Notes: generated from the sequence alone by a model not told the origin. Counted from the stretch's first letter, positions 1 through 10,990 are shown. The stretch: 64,000 nt of DNA from Magicicada septendecula (GCA_034769895.1 CM068367.1:314959986-315023985); one strand, 5' to 3'. Made by a program: numbers and translations.

Positions 1-291
1 TGTATATTTTGTATGTGTGTGTGTTGTTTGTTTTGGTGATTGTAAGGTCTAAAAAGTTTATGCTGTTGTTTAATTCTACTTCAAGTGTGAATTTTAATTT
101 ATGGTGTAAAGTGTTAATGTATTTGTGGAAATTTTCTATTTGTCTTTTGTTGCCGTTGTAAAGGAGTAAAATGTCGTCGACATACCTGTGCCAATATATT
201 ATTTTATCGGTGTATTTGTTGTTGTTCAGTATGTGTTTCTGTTCTATGGTGTGTATGAATATTTCTGCTAGTATACCTGATATAGGGGAAT
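1..291 (-). mobile_element. Penelope-like element reverse transcriptase fragment
   Basis: The minus strand is open from about 291 to the window edge. It encodes a reverse transcriptase core with SPISGILAEIF, then WHRYVDDILLLYNGN, then NFLDLTITK about 40 residues later. The order SP-S-I-A, RYVDD, FLDL is typical of Penelope-like elements and differs from LINE or LTR reverse transcriptases. Upstream of the SPIS motif (above 291) the frame reaches a stop at once and homology ends, so the copy is 5' truncated inside the RT domain; the other end leaves the window. The GIY-YIG endonuclease, if present, would lie outside. It is a dead fragment. Hammerhead ribozymes, known from this retroelement class, occur elsewhere in the window. 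Confidence 0.88.
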
Positions 292-1374
292 AACATTATT
301 TAATTATAACAAAACATCTTAAATAATCTAACATTTTCGATTACGTATAATGAAAGTTCATGTTCTCACATTTATATTATTATGAAACAATCCTTACGTC
401 TTATATCTAAATACTTGATTACAATTAATAATATTTCAGTCATTTTCTGTCTTTTTGTTTGTTTGATTGTGACTTCACTTTAAGCTACCTCCTAACCGCA
501 TTATTCTCTATTACAGTTTGTTATAATGGTTTTTTTTTTAAAGAATAGGGAAATTCACAATTTATTATCACTTGTTTTGGTATTTCACTATTATAGTTTA
601 TAGTTGATACCACTTTACTTCTCACTGAGGCATTCTTTATCACCTACACTAATGGTAGTCTTTAATCTTTTCTTCTTAATATTCTACTTTCTACACTGGT
701 GTTATATCTATATTTAATTTACATTCTTTATCTTTATGTAATGTATCCTGTAACTTGGGTTACTTGGATTTAGGGTTTTGTGTCATTATTTTGAATCTAA
801 TTAAATTGTACCTATCTGTCATAAGATTTGAGAAGTAACCTTCCCTAGTACTACACTCTTTGTACAAAGCTTAAATTAGTTCGTCCTTTTATTCTCCTTC
901 AATGAGTATGGTATTGTTTTATGTTTGGATCCTTTGATGTGATTATCTTAATATTTCATCCGTGATTATCTTTCCTTACTGCTCCTTATCTTACTGGGTA
1001 TACTGATGATGTACTGGGATTTTAATCATCATGTGGTTAAGCGTATATTGTTTTATATAGATTGTTCATTTTATTTGGACCAAGAGTTTTGTTGTTGTTG
1101 TATAGTCTATTGTCAGCATTTGATTTACTATAATGATCAATTTATTTAATTTATTTTTTAATCATTTTGTTATTACTCACTACAGATTGTTTCTTCCTTT
1201 TCTTTTCAAGGTTGTACTAAGTTATATTCAGGGTGAAAATTCTGTTATGCTACAAAATGAATATAAAAATAATACATGCGTACTTACAAACGTCTCTATT
1301 TATATTATAAAATACATTAACGGTTATAAAAAAACTTCATTTACAAAAAATAAACACAGTTGTACAAAATGTAA
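292..1374. other. AT-rich intergenic DNA, no gene seen
   Basis: AT-rich sequence with homopolymer runs and no open frame showing coding character. A 102-codon open frame from 1133 is low-complexity, matches no family I know, and runs into the tandem duplication at 1375. I see nothing supportable here. Confidence 0.6.
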
Positions 1375-1466
1375 CTTTATACTGGATTTCTGTGATGCGG
1401 TGAATATTTTAACGAAGGCTCTTTATAGTGGATTTCTGTGATGCGGTGAATATTTTAACGAAGGCT
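1375..1466. repeat. 46-bp tandem duplication
   Basis: Two adjacent 46-bp copies (1375-1420 and 1421-1466) differ at one base. Each contains TGGATTTCTGTGATGCGG and AACGAAGGCT. A local duplication of unknown role. Confidence 0.9.
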
Positions 1467-1680
1467 GTTACAGAGTATTGATTCCCATAACAGTAGCAGG
1501 CCTGTATAAAATTTCTGTTTTACAACTTCACTCTTGTTATCAGAACTTCTTATCAGGATAGAGTACTCAAAACATTATAAAAATGTAGCACCGTTATTAC
1601 ATTCTGCAATTAAAACTGTTTTGACTAATGTTTTTGTTTCGCAGAAGCTTAATAAATTGAATTACTTTCTTTTGTTTCAG

Positions 1681-1706
1681 AGGCCAACAAGCAGCTGTTG
1701 AGCCAA
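1681..1706 (+). other. Candidate 26-nt microexon of a host gene
   Basis: A GC-richer island sits in AT-rich DNA, preceded by a strong polypyrimidine tract ending TTTCAG at 1680 and followed by the donor GTAAGTAT at 1707. Two of the three frames are open; one reads ANKQLLSQ and another GQQAAVEP. Both splice sites match consensus well, which is unusual for random AT-rich DNA. No neighbouring exon was recognised, so the parent gene is unknown. It could be a chance pairing of splice-like signals. Confidence 0.35.
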
Positions 1707-1765
1707 GTAAGTATAATTACTATAAACTTTGCTTCATGTCTGTCTGTCTTTCCATCTCTATATAC

Positions 1766-1768
<3 letters not shown>

Positions 1769-1797
<29 letters not shown>
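1769..1797. repeat. (TG)n microsatellite
   Basis: Pure TG dinucleotide run of about 29 bp, just downstream of the candidate microexon. Confidence 0.95.
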
Positions 1798-1800
<3 letters not shown>

Positions 1801-2450
1801 GTTGTAAATGTTATCCAAGATGTTTCTTACTTATATTGCAATATAATGTTTATTATGTTTATTACTTATCATAATAATAATTAAATCATTTATTAATATT
1901 TAATTAAATAAACAAATAATTAAATTGTTTTATCAAGTGTACAGTTATCTTCTGCCTAATGCATCTTTTCTTTTAAAGAGAGAGAATGTAACATTCTGTT
2001 TGTTGTTCCACTTAGTCCATACCTTAATAATATTTTAAAAGTACTAATGTTTTTCTTACCAGTACTTGAGTATTATTCTTGGCTCTCATCGTCTCATACA
2101 ATGCATGCATGTGTTTGTGTGTATAAAACTTAAAAACTCAAGCCAAACTGTATGGGTATATCAAATAAAATACCGATAAAAAAGGGAATAAGGCAGGGAG
2201 AGAATAAGCATGCACCATACTGATGGATACTGTCAAAGATCTTCACCATGATTGTAAGGTATTTTCAAGTGATTGTAAAATAGAAAAATAATTAAAGAGA
2301 ATATAATGTGAAATATTGTAAAGACAATTCACATTTTCAGATGCCGAGAATGTCTGGTGTTTTTTAAATTCTGGTACACTTACATTTTTATTAACATATT
2401 ACTCTTTTATGTTCCAAACCAAACGATTTTCTTTCATAATCTTAAGTAAT
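1798..2450. other. AT-rich non-coding DNA
   Basis: No open frame, repeat or RNA gene that I can support. If the microexon at 1681 is real, this would be intron. Confidence 0.5.
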
Positions 2451-2776
2451 CTAAATATCACTATAATATTGACGACTGGAACACTAAGTTTTTTATAAGT
2501 AAAAACGTAAAGTTTTACCTTACAGCCTAAGCCGGCTTTCACCTTTAGAAGGCTTCATCAGAGGCTGCCATAGGTAGCGTTGTCCGTCTTGTTGTTGGCG
2601 ATGGGATAGTTATTCGAAAGATTGAAGCTGTGTGTGTGTGGTGAGATGTGTTCGATGATGAGATGAGATGAAGCCTTCTAAAGGTGAAAGCCGGCTTAGG
2701 CTGTAAGGTAAAACTTTACGTTTTTACTTATAAAAAACTTAGTGTTCCGAGTCGTCAATATTATAGTGATATTTAG
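2451..2776. repeat. Foldback: 109-110 bp inverted repeat of a ribozyme-bearing terminus
   Basis: The left arm (2451-2559) and right arm (2667-2776) are reverse complements over their whole length apart from one single-base indel (GACTGG against GACTCGG). A 107-bp spacer with GT/GATGA-rich sequence separates them. Both arms contain the same sequence block GAAAGCCGGCTTAGGC. The left copy lies on the minus strand and includes a complete hammerhead; the right copy on the plus strand breaks off just before the CTGATGA core. I interpret this as two inverted copies of a Penelope-like terminal region, a class known for inverted and partial tandem copies. Confidence 0.85.
2518..2569 (-). ncRNA. Type I hammerhead ribozyme (Penelope-like type)
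   Basis: On the minus strand the conserved core CTGATGA is followed by a short stem II (CCTT/AAGG, loop CTA, closed by A-T with one bulged G), then GAAA, then a minimal stem III (AGCC/GGCT with no loop), then U at the cleavage position. Stem I pairs GCAGCCT with AGGCTGT over seven positions including one G-U. All invariant hammerhead positions are present. Such very short stem III hammerheads are known from Penelope-like retroelements and are thought to work best as dimers. Whether this copy is transcribed or active cannot be seen. Confidence 0.8.
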
Positions 2777-3430
2777 TTAAGTAACGGACACGTCATGGAC
2801 AACGAAATCCAAGAACTTAAGTAATCTTTTCAACATTATCAAATGCTCTTCTAGCTCTATGAATATGTGTTTACTTATGCCTAGTTTTCTTTTAAGTACA
2901 GTGTTAAGAATGTTAAGTGTATTCACTGCCTTGTACATATGCTTAACATATCCAGAGTTCTTGTGACATAATTGTAGCAGATAAAGTGGTATAAAAATAA
3001 TGACAAGTTAAACAGATGATCAGGCCTGAACTGGCCCGCCGACCCACCGCTGGCCGGTGCGCCTTTTCAAATAAAACCTGACCTGTGCCCTCAGCCAGCT
3101 CTGAAAATGCTGTCACGCTTTTACACGAGAATAATATGTTTTTAGTAATCGGACCAAATTTCCCGCGAGATATTAAAAAAAATTTTTTTTTTAATATTGA
3201 AAAAACGAATTGCTTAACTGTATTAGCAGCAGTAGAGAAAGCGTATGCAATGGAAAATGACGTGTTCGAGTGCGAGTCTGGCAGAGAGCGTTGCGCGGTG
3301 AGGGTGTGCGCCATACATGTGCCCGTCCGTGCTTGACCAGTGGGGCTGTGCGATGCCAGTCGCCCGCTCGTATACTGCGTCCCGAGCTTCAAATAGAGCT
3401 CCTGCCGCAGGGACGATAGATGGGGCTGGA
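2777..3430. other. Non-coding stretch with GC-rich insert of unknown origin
   Basis: From about 3020 to 3420 the sequence is distinctly GC-richer than its flanks. It begins CAGGCCTGAACTGGCCCGCC, which resembles hAT-type terminal sequences such as that at 44164 (CAGGGCCGGACTGGCCC on the minus strand). Short open frames occur on both strands but neither matches a family I know. Probably a transposon fragment, family unresolved. Confidence 0.35.
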
Positions 3431-4808
3431 TTTAGGGTGTGGCCTTCTATCGGCCGTGGGTGGTCAATTAATTAATTAATTAATTGAGGGTGAGAATACG
3501 TCAAGGCCACGTCCAAGATTCTTCTGGCACAGATTGGTAGCGACTGAGGGCACTAATAATGTGGTTGCCCTGGAATCCGGTGGAGCGGCGATAAAATTTG
3601 CGGGATAGTGTCCATATAGTGGCGTCCAAGGAACAGACACGCAGGGGTTCTCGGATGGTTCTGTTTGATGTTAGATAGCGAGCTTTGCATGCCCAGCGCT
3701 ATCCTCAGTCAAGGAGAGACTGAAGCTTTCACTTTTGGGTCTTGGCCAAGTACCCCCATACGGGGATCGCGTAGGTAACCATCGGCACCACATAGGTGGA
3801 GACGATAAGTTTCCCTAGGCGGCGGGTAATGGCGTTGCTGCATAGCAGAGGGCGGAGTTGATATAGGCGATTGGCGGTCTTGCGGGCTACTTGTGCGGAG
3901 TGTGTCCGCCAGGTAAGACGACGATCGAGGTGGACCCCGAGGTACTTGCCCTTTCGAGACCAGGGCAACTGAGTATCACCTACGTATAGTCTGTCGGGGA
4001 GCCTTAAGCGTCTGGAGAAGACTACTGCTGTGCTCTTGGCCGCGTTGATGGCAACCCTCCATCTCTCTGCCCACTCAACGTATTCGTCCAATACGTTGGC
4101 TCTGGTTCCTGGAGCCAGATAACTGCCGTTTCAGCTCGACGATCGACGGCATACACAGCTGTGTCGTCAGCGAACATGGCCAACCTGGTGCCAGGCAACT
4201 TGGGCACGTCATTGACGTACACAGAGAAAAGCAGGGGGTCCAAGACGCTTCCCTGAGGTACACCAGAAATAATAGCCTTTGCCGAAGAAAGGGTGTTATC
4301 TACTCTCACGCAAAAGGTTCTGTTCCGAAGAAAGCTAGCAACCAGATAATGTAGCAATCTGGAAGCAGAATCTCCGTGAGTTTGTACAGGAGGCCTGGAT
4401 GCCAAACACAATCGAACGCCTTCTCGACATCAAGGAAAACGGCGACGGTCTGCTCTGACGAGCAACCGGCCTCGGGCACGGTCTCCACGAAGCGCATCAA
4501 TTGATGTGCCTGGCAACGAGGGGTGCCCGGCATGAAAACCGAATTGCTCGGGGACCAGAATATCGAACCGTTGAAGGTGATCCGCTAGTCACCACTGGAC
4601 TAGTCGTTCGAAGAATTTTCGATGTGGACAGCAGGCTGATAGGCTGGAGGTTCTCGGCAAACTTAGGGTCTTTGCCCGGCTTCGGGATCATCGTGACCAT
4701 AGCCGAACGCCATTTCCTAGGAAAGTAGGCTAATCGGATGCAGGCATTGAACAAGTGCCCGTCCGTGGTGTGCGACTTGGTTTCAGTCAGAGTGAAGAAA
4801 TGCAATGC
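3431..4808 (-). pseudogene. Jockey-type LINE reverse transcriptase, 5'-truncated and frameshifted
   Basis: Minus-strand frames read in order: KWRSAMVTMIPKPGKDP and LQPISLLSTSK (RT start), VFLDVEKAFDCVWH (RT A-box), IISGVPQGSVLDPLLFSVY, LAMFADDTAVYAVD (catalytic FADD), then a long segment ending TYVVPMVTYAIPVWGY (RT thumb). These motifs are those of Jockey/CR1-group non-LTR retrotransposons. The pieces lie in different frames with stops between them, so the copy is dead. The endonuclease and ORF1 are absent, as expected for 5' truncation. The 3' tail runs to about 3431 and includes (TTAA)n near 3466-3487. No poly(A) is evident. The GC content is far above the surroundings. Confidence 0.85.
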
Positions 4809-5377
4809 CTACTCTCCTACTCAGTACTAAATTATTATTAGAGTTAGACATTGTAAAAAGTGTACTATCCTTAGTTATTTATTTTCGCTTTTGTCTCATA
4901 TTTGCAATCTCCATTGACTTTATTTCCAGGTTAGCAAAATATAAAGTCGGCAGGAAATTAGTAAAAGTTTTGTAGCTTGTTTTTAAAATTTACCTATACT
5001 TAAATCACAACATTTTCTTCAGTTTACAGCCTCCTTACAGATTCAAGTTAAAACTTTGTTTTTTGTACTTTATTATTTATTGATAACAAAAGTGTGTACA
5101 GAGTAGATCCTTTACTAATTATTATGCATTAATTTCAGTATTTTATTTAAAATGCTGGTAAGATCTTGATGGTAACAGTGAACTTTATTGTACACAAGAA
5201 TGTAGTATTACGTTTGATTTTAAAGGTATTTTGTTTATGTGTAAAAATATCAATCAAATTTGTCTCCATTCAAAAGTAATGATCTATTTTTTTCTTTATT
5301 TTTGTTGTAGCACAAATAAACACTTGTAACATAAAAAATTTTAATTTTAAATTATTTAATTGTTTCTTGATAACAAA
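4809..5377. other. AT-rich flank; part duplicated at the far side of the satellite block
   Basis: No gene. The part from about 5089 to 5370 is a diverged direct copy of 43566-43860: shared words include CTAATTATTATG, TACGTTTGATTTT and AAAAATATCAATCAA in the same order. It abuts the left edge of the satellite block, as its partner abuts the right edge. Confidence 0.7.
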
Positions 5378-6986
5378 ATATCGGTATGGAGAACCACACA
5401 TGACTTCCATGTTCTAAGATTTATATTTAAAATCATATTCGAAATGAAATATTTACATAGAAACTACGTCTTTCTACTTATTGCTTCAGCATTAACCACA
5501 GTACTGTGGTCACTAACGTATACCACCTCACGTTTTCGCACTCGATTTTCACCGATGATGGCAGTCGATGGCACTGCCGAAAAGTCTGGTTTTGCAGAAA
5601 ACATTGGACTACGGCTAAAGAGCCCGGGAAGCAATTTTAACAAAAAACTACTTCTTTGTTGCCGATAACATAGTACACATATAAAAAATTCTCCCCTCCA
5701 CCTTCAACTATAATTTTTAATAATAGAAAATTCCCCCCACCCCGTTCACCTAACCTCTTCATTTATAGATATTTCATCTACGTTTCTACAGTGGATTACT
5801 ATGAGCTTCTTATCAGGATACTTTATTTACAAAAATTAAGTACTTTACTCTTGTTAAATCATAAAATGTTTCAGGTAAACTACCCCTTTCTCTTAACCGA
5901 TCTTCTCCAAAATCAACAGACCTTCCGTCCTCTACAATTCAGGGAAGCATGCAAAAAAATATTTGATTCTGTTTGAATGTGGGGCAGTTATCGTTCGTCA
6001 TGGAAACATTTCTCTTGTTACAACATAAAATGTTGCTGGTAAACTACCCCTTTCCCTTAACCGATCTTCACCAAAATCAATAGACCTTGAGCTCTCTACA
6101 ACTCAGGAAAGGGTGCAAAAAATTATTAGATTCTCATTGAATTTTCGGCAGTTATCGTTCGTCATAAAAACATTACCCTTTATAAAACATAAAACGTTGC
6201 TGATAAACTACCCCTTCCCTTAACCGATATTCAACAAAATCAACAGACCTTGAGTTCTCTTTAGTTCAAAAAGGTATGCAAAAACCTAGTTGATTCTGTT
6301 TGAATTTACGGCAGTTATCGTTCGTCATATAAAAAATTACCCTTGTTAAAACATAAAATGTTGCATCTAAACTACCCCTTTCCCTTAACCGATCTTCACC
6401 AACACCAATAGGTATTGAGAACTCTACAATACAGGGCTGTATGCAAAACATCATTTGATTCTGTTTGAATTTGCGGCTGTTATCGTTTACTATTGAAAAA
6501 AATTACCCTTGATAAAAAACTGTTGCAGGTAAACTACCCCTTTCCCTTAACCGATCTTCACCAAAAACGACAAGTCTTGGGTACTTTACAATTCAGGCCT
6601 GTATGCAAGCAATTATTTGATTCTGTTTGAATTTGCGGCTGTTATCGTTTGCCATAGAAAACACCCTTGATAAAACATAAAACGTTGCTGGTAAACTACC
6701 CTATTCCATTAACCAATCTTCACCAAAAACAATAGGTCTTGAGAACTCTACAATTCAGGGCTGTAAGCAAAACATTAGTTGATTCTCTTTGAATTTACGG
6801 CAGTTACCGTTCGTCATAGGAAAAATACCCTTGTTAAAACATAAAACGTTGCAGGTAAACTACCCCTTTCCCTTAACCGATCTTCAACAAAATCAACAGA
6901 CCTTGAGTTCTCTATAATTCAAAAAGGTATGCAGAAGAGTAGTTGATTCTGTTTTAATGTACGACTGTTATCGTTTACCATAGAAA
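5378..6986 (+). repeat. Satellite module: hammerhead leader plus monomers
   Basis: Starts with the leader hairpin, continues through a segment holding the 16-bp palindrome ACCACAGTACTGTGGT and a hammerhead-like motif, then an AT-rich spacer, then about seven monomers from 5860. It is joined directly to a second leader at 6987, so it lacks its own microsatellite and tail. Confidence 0.8.
5542..5612 (+). ncRNA. Degenerate hammerhead-like motif in satellite leader
   Basis: Core reads CCGATGA at 5552-5558, where a functional hammerhead needs CUGANGA, followed by a perfect stem II (GGCAGT/ACTGCC) and GAAAAGTCTGG. The altered core base and the changed stem III position suggest an inactive copy of the motif seen intact at 10925. 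Confidence 0.5.
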
Positions 6987-9602
6987 ATATCGGTATGGAG
7001 AACCATACATGACTTCCATGTTCTAAGATTTATATTTAAAATCATATTCGAAATAAAATATTTCCATAGAAACTACGTCTTTCTACTTATTGCTTCAGCA
7101 TTAACCACAGTACTGTGGTCACTAACGTATACCACCTCACGTTTTCGCACTCGATTTTCACTGATGATGGCAGTCGATGGCACTGCCGAAAAGTCTGGTT
7201 TTGCAGAAAACATTGGACTACGGCTAAACAGCCCGGGAAGCTACTTTAACAAAAAACTACTTCTTTGTTGCCGATAACGTAGTACACATATAAAAAATTC
7301 TCCCCTCCACATTCAACTATAATTTTTAACAATAGAAAACTACCCCCACCGCGTTCACCTAACCTCTTCATTTATAGATATTTCATCTACGTTTCTACAG
7401 TGGATTATTATGAGCTTCTTATCAGGATACTTTATTTATAAAAATACTTTACTCTTGTTAAATCATAAAATGTTTCAGGTAAACTACCCCTTTCTCTTAA
7501 CATATCTTCTCCAAAATCAATAGACTTTCAGTCCTCTACAATACAGGGATGCATGCAAAAAAATATTTGATTCTGTTTCAATGTGCGGCAGTTATCGTTC
7601 GTCATAAAAAATTACCCTTTTTAAAACATAAAACGTTGCTGATAAACTACCCCTCCCCCTTAACCGATCTTCACCAAAATCAATAGACCTTGAGCTCCAC
7701 AATTTAGTGCTGTATGCAAATAATCATTTGATTCTGTTTGAATTTACGGCAGTTATCGTTCGACATAGAAAAAATTACCCTTTTTAAAACATAAAACGTT
7801 GCCGGTAAACTACCCCTTTCCCTTAACCGATCTTCAACAAAATAAACAAACCTTGAAATCTGTATAATTCAAAAAGGTATGCAAAAAAGTAGTTGATTCT
7901 GTTTGATTTACGGCAGTTATCGTTCGTCATAGCAAAAATTACCCTTGTTAAAACATAAAACAGTGCCCGTAAACTACCCCTTTCGTTTAACCGAGCTTTA
8001 CCAAAAACAAAAGGTCTTGAGTACTCTACAAATCAGGACTATGCAAATAACTATTTGATTCTGTTTGAACTTGCGGCTGTTATCGTTTGCCATAGAAAAT
8101 ACCCTTTTAAACATAAAACGTTGCAGGTAAACTACCCCTTTCCCTTAACCGATCTTCACCAAAATCAATAGGTCTTGAGTACTCTACAGATGAGGCCTGT
8201 ATGCAAACAACTATTTGATTTTGTTTGAATTTGCGACTCTTATTGTTTGCCATAGGAAATACACTTTTAAAACATAAAACGTTGCTGGTAAACTACCCCT
8301 TTCCCTTAACCGATCTTCACCAAAACATTTAAGTCTTTAGAACTCTATAATTCAGGGCAGTATGCAAAAGATTAGTTGATTCTGTTTGAATTTTTGGCTT
8401 TTATCGTTTGCCAAAGAAAATACCCTTGTTAAAATATAAAATGTTACTGGTAAACTACCCCTTTCCCTTAACCGATCTTCACCAAAACCAATTAGTCTTA
8501 AGAACTCTACAATTCAGGGCTGTATGCAAAAAAGTATTTGATTCTGTTTGAATTTGCGGCTGTTATCGTTTGCCATAGAAAATACCATTTAAAACATGTA
8601 ACGTTGCTGGTAAACTACCCCTTTCCCTTAACCGATATTCACCAAAATCAACATGTTTTGCGTACTCTACAAATGAGAGCTGTATGCAAAAAATTATTTG
8701 ATTCTGTTCGAATTTGCGGCTCTTATCGTTTGCCAAATAAAATACCATTTAAAACATATAACGTTTCTAGTAAACTACCCCTTTCTCTTAACCGATATTC
8801 ACCAAAATCGACATGTTTTGCGTACTCTACAAATGAGAGCTGTATGCAAAAAATTAATTGATTCTGTTTGAATTTGCGGCTCTAATCGTTTGCCATATAA
8901 AATATCATTTAAAACATATAACGTTGCTGGTAAACTACCCCTTTCCCTTAACCGAGCTTCACCAAAATCAATAGGTCTTGAGAATTCTGCACATCAGGTC
9001 TACATGCAAAAAATTATATGATTCTGTTTGAATTTGCGACTCTTAACGTTTGCCATAAAAAATACCCTTTTAAATCATAAAACGTTGCAGGTAAACTACC
9101 CCTTTCCCTTAACCGATCTTCACCTAAAACAACAGGACCTGAGTAATCTACAGATCAGGGCTGTATGCAAAACGTTATTTGATTCTGTTTGAATTTGCGG
9201 CTCTTATCGTTTGCCATAGAAAATACCCTTTTAAAACATAAAAAGTAGCAGGTAAACTACCCCTTTCCCTGAACCGATCTTCACCTAAAACTATAGGTCT
9301 TGAGTACTCTACAGATCAGGGCTGTATGCAAAAGAGTAGTTGATTCTGTTTGAATTTGCGGCTGTTATCGTTTGCCACAGAAAACAATTACCCTTGAATA
9401 AAAAAAAATCGTTGCCGGTAAACTACCCCTTTCCCGCAACTGATCTTCACCAAAAACAATAGGTCGTGAGTACTCTACAAATCAGGGCTGTATGCAAAAA
9501 ATGATTTGATTCAGTTTGAATTTGCGGCTGTTATCGTTTGTCATAGAAAAAAATCTACAGACACACAGAAAGACACATACACTTTTCGAAAAATGACTTT
9601 TA
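6987..9602 (+). repeat. Satellite module: leader, ~14 monomers, microsatellite remnant
   Basis: Second leader with the hammerhead motif, then monomers from about 7450 to 9540, a short imperfect CAGA/CACA tract and a truncated tail ending ACTTTTCGAAAAATGACTTTT. Monomers here are visibly diverged from each other, suggesting an older part of the block. Between 8560 and 8870 neighbouring monomers are more alike (both carry CACCAAAATC.ACATGTTTTGCG), a local amplification. Confidence 0.8.
7151..7216 (+). ncRNA. Hammerhead-like motif in satellite leader, core intact
   Basis: Core CTGATGA at 7161-7167 is intact, stem II is a perfect six-pair helix (GGCAGT/ACTGCC), and GAAA follows. The next bases are AGTC rather than CGTC, which breaks the two-pair stem III. 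Probably weakened rather than absent activity; untested. Confidence 0.55.
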
Positions 9603-9721
9603 CTTCCATGTTCCTTAAAGAAATGGAAGTATGGTGATGGCAAAAAAAAATCGTGTTCGAGATTATTGCAGATTCTGATTGTACTACACTCAAAACATGA
9701 AAAAAAGTCGTTTTTCGAAAA

Positions 9722-9780
<59 letters not shown>

Positions 9781-10671
9781 TGTAGATTTTTTACTTCCAT
9801 ATTCCTTAAGGAATGGAAGTATGGTGATGGCAAAAAAAATCGTGTTCGAGATTATTGCAGATTCTGATTCTACTACACTCAAAACATGAAAAAAAGTCGT
9901 TTTCCGAAAAGTGTCTGTGTGTGTGTCTGTCTGTCTGTTTGTCTGTGTGTCTGTAGATTTTTTTCTATGGCAAACGATAACGCCGCAAATTCAAACAGAA
10001 TCAAATAATTTTTTGCATGCACCCTGATTTGCAGAGTACTCGCGACCTATTGTTTTTGGTGAAGATCGGTTGAGGGAAAGGGGTAGTTTACCTGCAACGG
10101 TTTTTTTTTAGCAACGGTAATTTTGTTTGTTTGGCAAACGATAACAGCCGCAAATTCAAACAGAATCAAATAATGTTTCGCATACAGCCCTGAATTGTAG
10201 AGTTCTCAAGATCTGTTGATTTTGGTGAAGATCGGTTAAGGGAAAGGGGTAGTTTACCTGTAACGTTTTATGTTTTAACAAGGGTATTTCCTATGGCAAA
10301 CGATAACAGCCGCAAATTCAAACAGAATCAAAAGATTATTTGCATACAGCCCTAAATTGTAGAGTTCTCAAGACCTATTGTTTTTGGTGAAGATCGGTTG
10401 AGGGAAAGGGGTAGTTTACCAGCAACGTTTTTTTAACAAGGGTATTTTCTATGGCAAACGATAACAGCCGCAAATTCAAACAGAATCAAATAATGTTTTG
10501 CATACAGCCCTGATTTGTAGAGTACTCAAGACCTATTGTTTTGGTGAAGATCGGTTAAGGGGAAGGGGTAGTTTACCTGCAACGTTTTTTTATCAAGCGT
10601 ATTTTTTATGGCAAACGAATACAGCCGCAAATTCAAACAGAATCAAATAATTTTTTGCATACTTCCCTGAA
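9603..10671 (-). repeat. Two inverted tail ends and ~4.5 minus-strand monomers
   Basis: Two tail palindromes (around 9603-9632 and 9790-9816), each followed by its GTGT/TCTG tract, lead into minus-orientation monomers from about 9965. The array is interrupted inside a monomer by the transposon at 10680. The first tail (9603-9784) carries no monomers, so it is a solo end. Confidence 0.75.
9721..9781. repeat. (TG)n microsatellite of a module tail
   Basis: About 60 bp of nearly pure TG, the longest such tract in the window. It lies in the fixed position between GTCGTTTTTCGAAAAG and TGTAGATTTTTT that every module tail shares. Confidence 0.95.
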
Positions 10672-10679
10672 TTGTAGAG
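10672..10679. repeat. Target-site duplication TTGTAGAG (left)
   Basis: The octamer TTGTAGAG immediately precedes TAGGGTGGAACG and recurs at 17844-17851 immediately after the inverted terminus. Both flanks are the same satellite monomer position, which confirms that the duplicated octamer is target sequence. Confidence 0.88.
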
Positions 10680-10924
10680 TAGGGTGGAACGAAAAAATCA
10701 AGTTTAGATTTTTAATTTGTAATAGCGCGGAAAAGTTGCCTTTTGGTGTAAATAAGATAAATATCGGTATGGAGAACCATACATGACTTCCATATTCTAA
10801 GATTTATATTTAAAATCATTTTCGAAATGAAATATTACCATAGAAACTACTTCTTTCTACTTACTGCTTCAGCCTTAACCACAGTACTGTGGTCACTAAC
10901 GTATACCACCTCACGTTATCGCAC

Positions 10925-10990
10925 TCGATTTTCACTGATGATGGAAGTCGATGGCATTGCCGAAACGTCTGGTTTTGTAGAAAACATTGG
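10925..10990 (+). ncRNA. Hammerhead ribozyme motif in satellite leader, best copy
   Basis: Core CTGATGA (10935-10941), stem II GGAAGT/ATTGCC with one mismatch, GAAA (10962-10965), then CGTC giving the two-pair stem III (AC/GT) and C at the cleavage position (10969). Stem I begins TCA/TGG and may continue after an internal loop through TTTTC/GAAAA. All invariant bases are present, unlike the other copies in the block. Minimal stem III hammerheads of this form occur in Penelope-like elements, and hammerheads are also known in satellite DNAs of some animals. Confidence 0.65.

Noticed and set aside
3085-3336. Overlapping open frames at 2943-3392 as a gene
   Set aside because: Composition is that of a GC-rich inserted fragment; neither strand shows known motifs and the two frames overlap on opposite strands.
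5378-10671. Regular repeats considered as a CRISPR array
   Set aside because: The unit is a 150-165 bp tandem satellite without unique spacers, in a eukaryotic setting.
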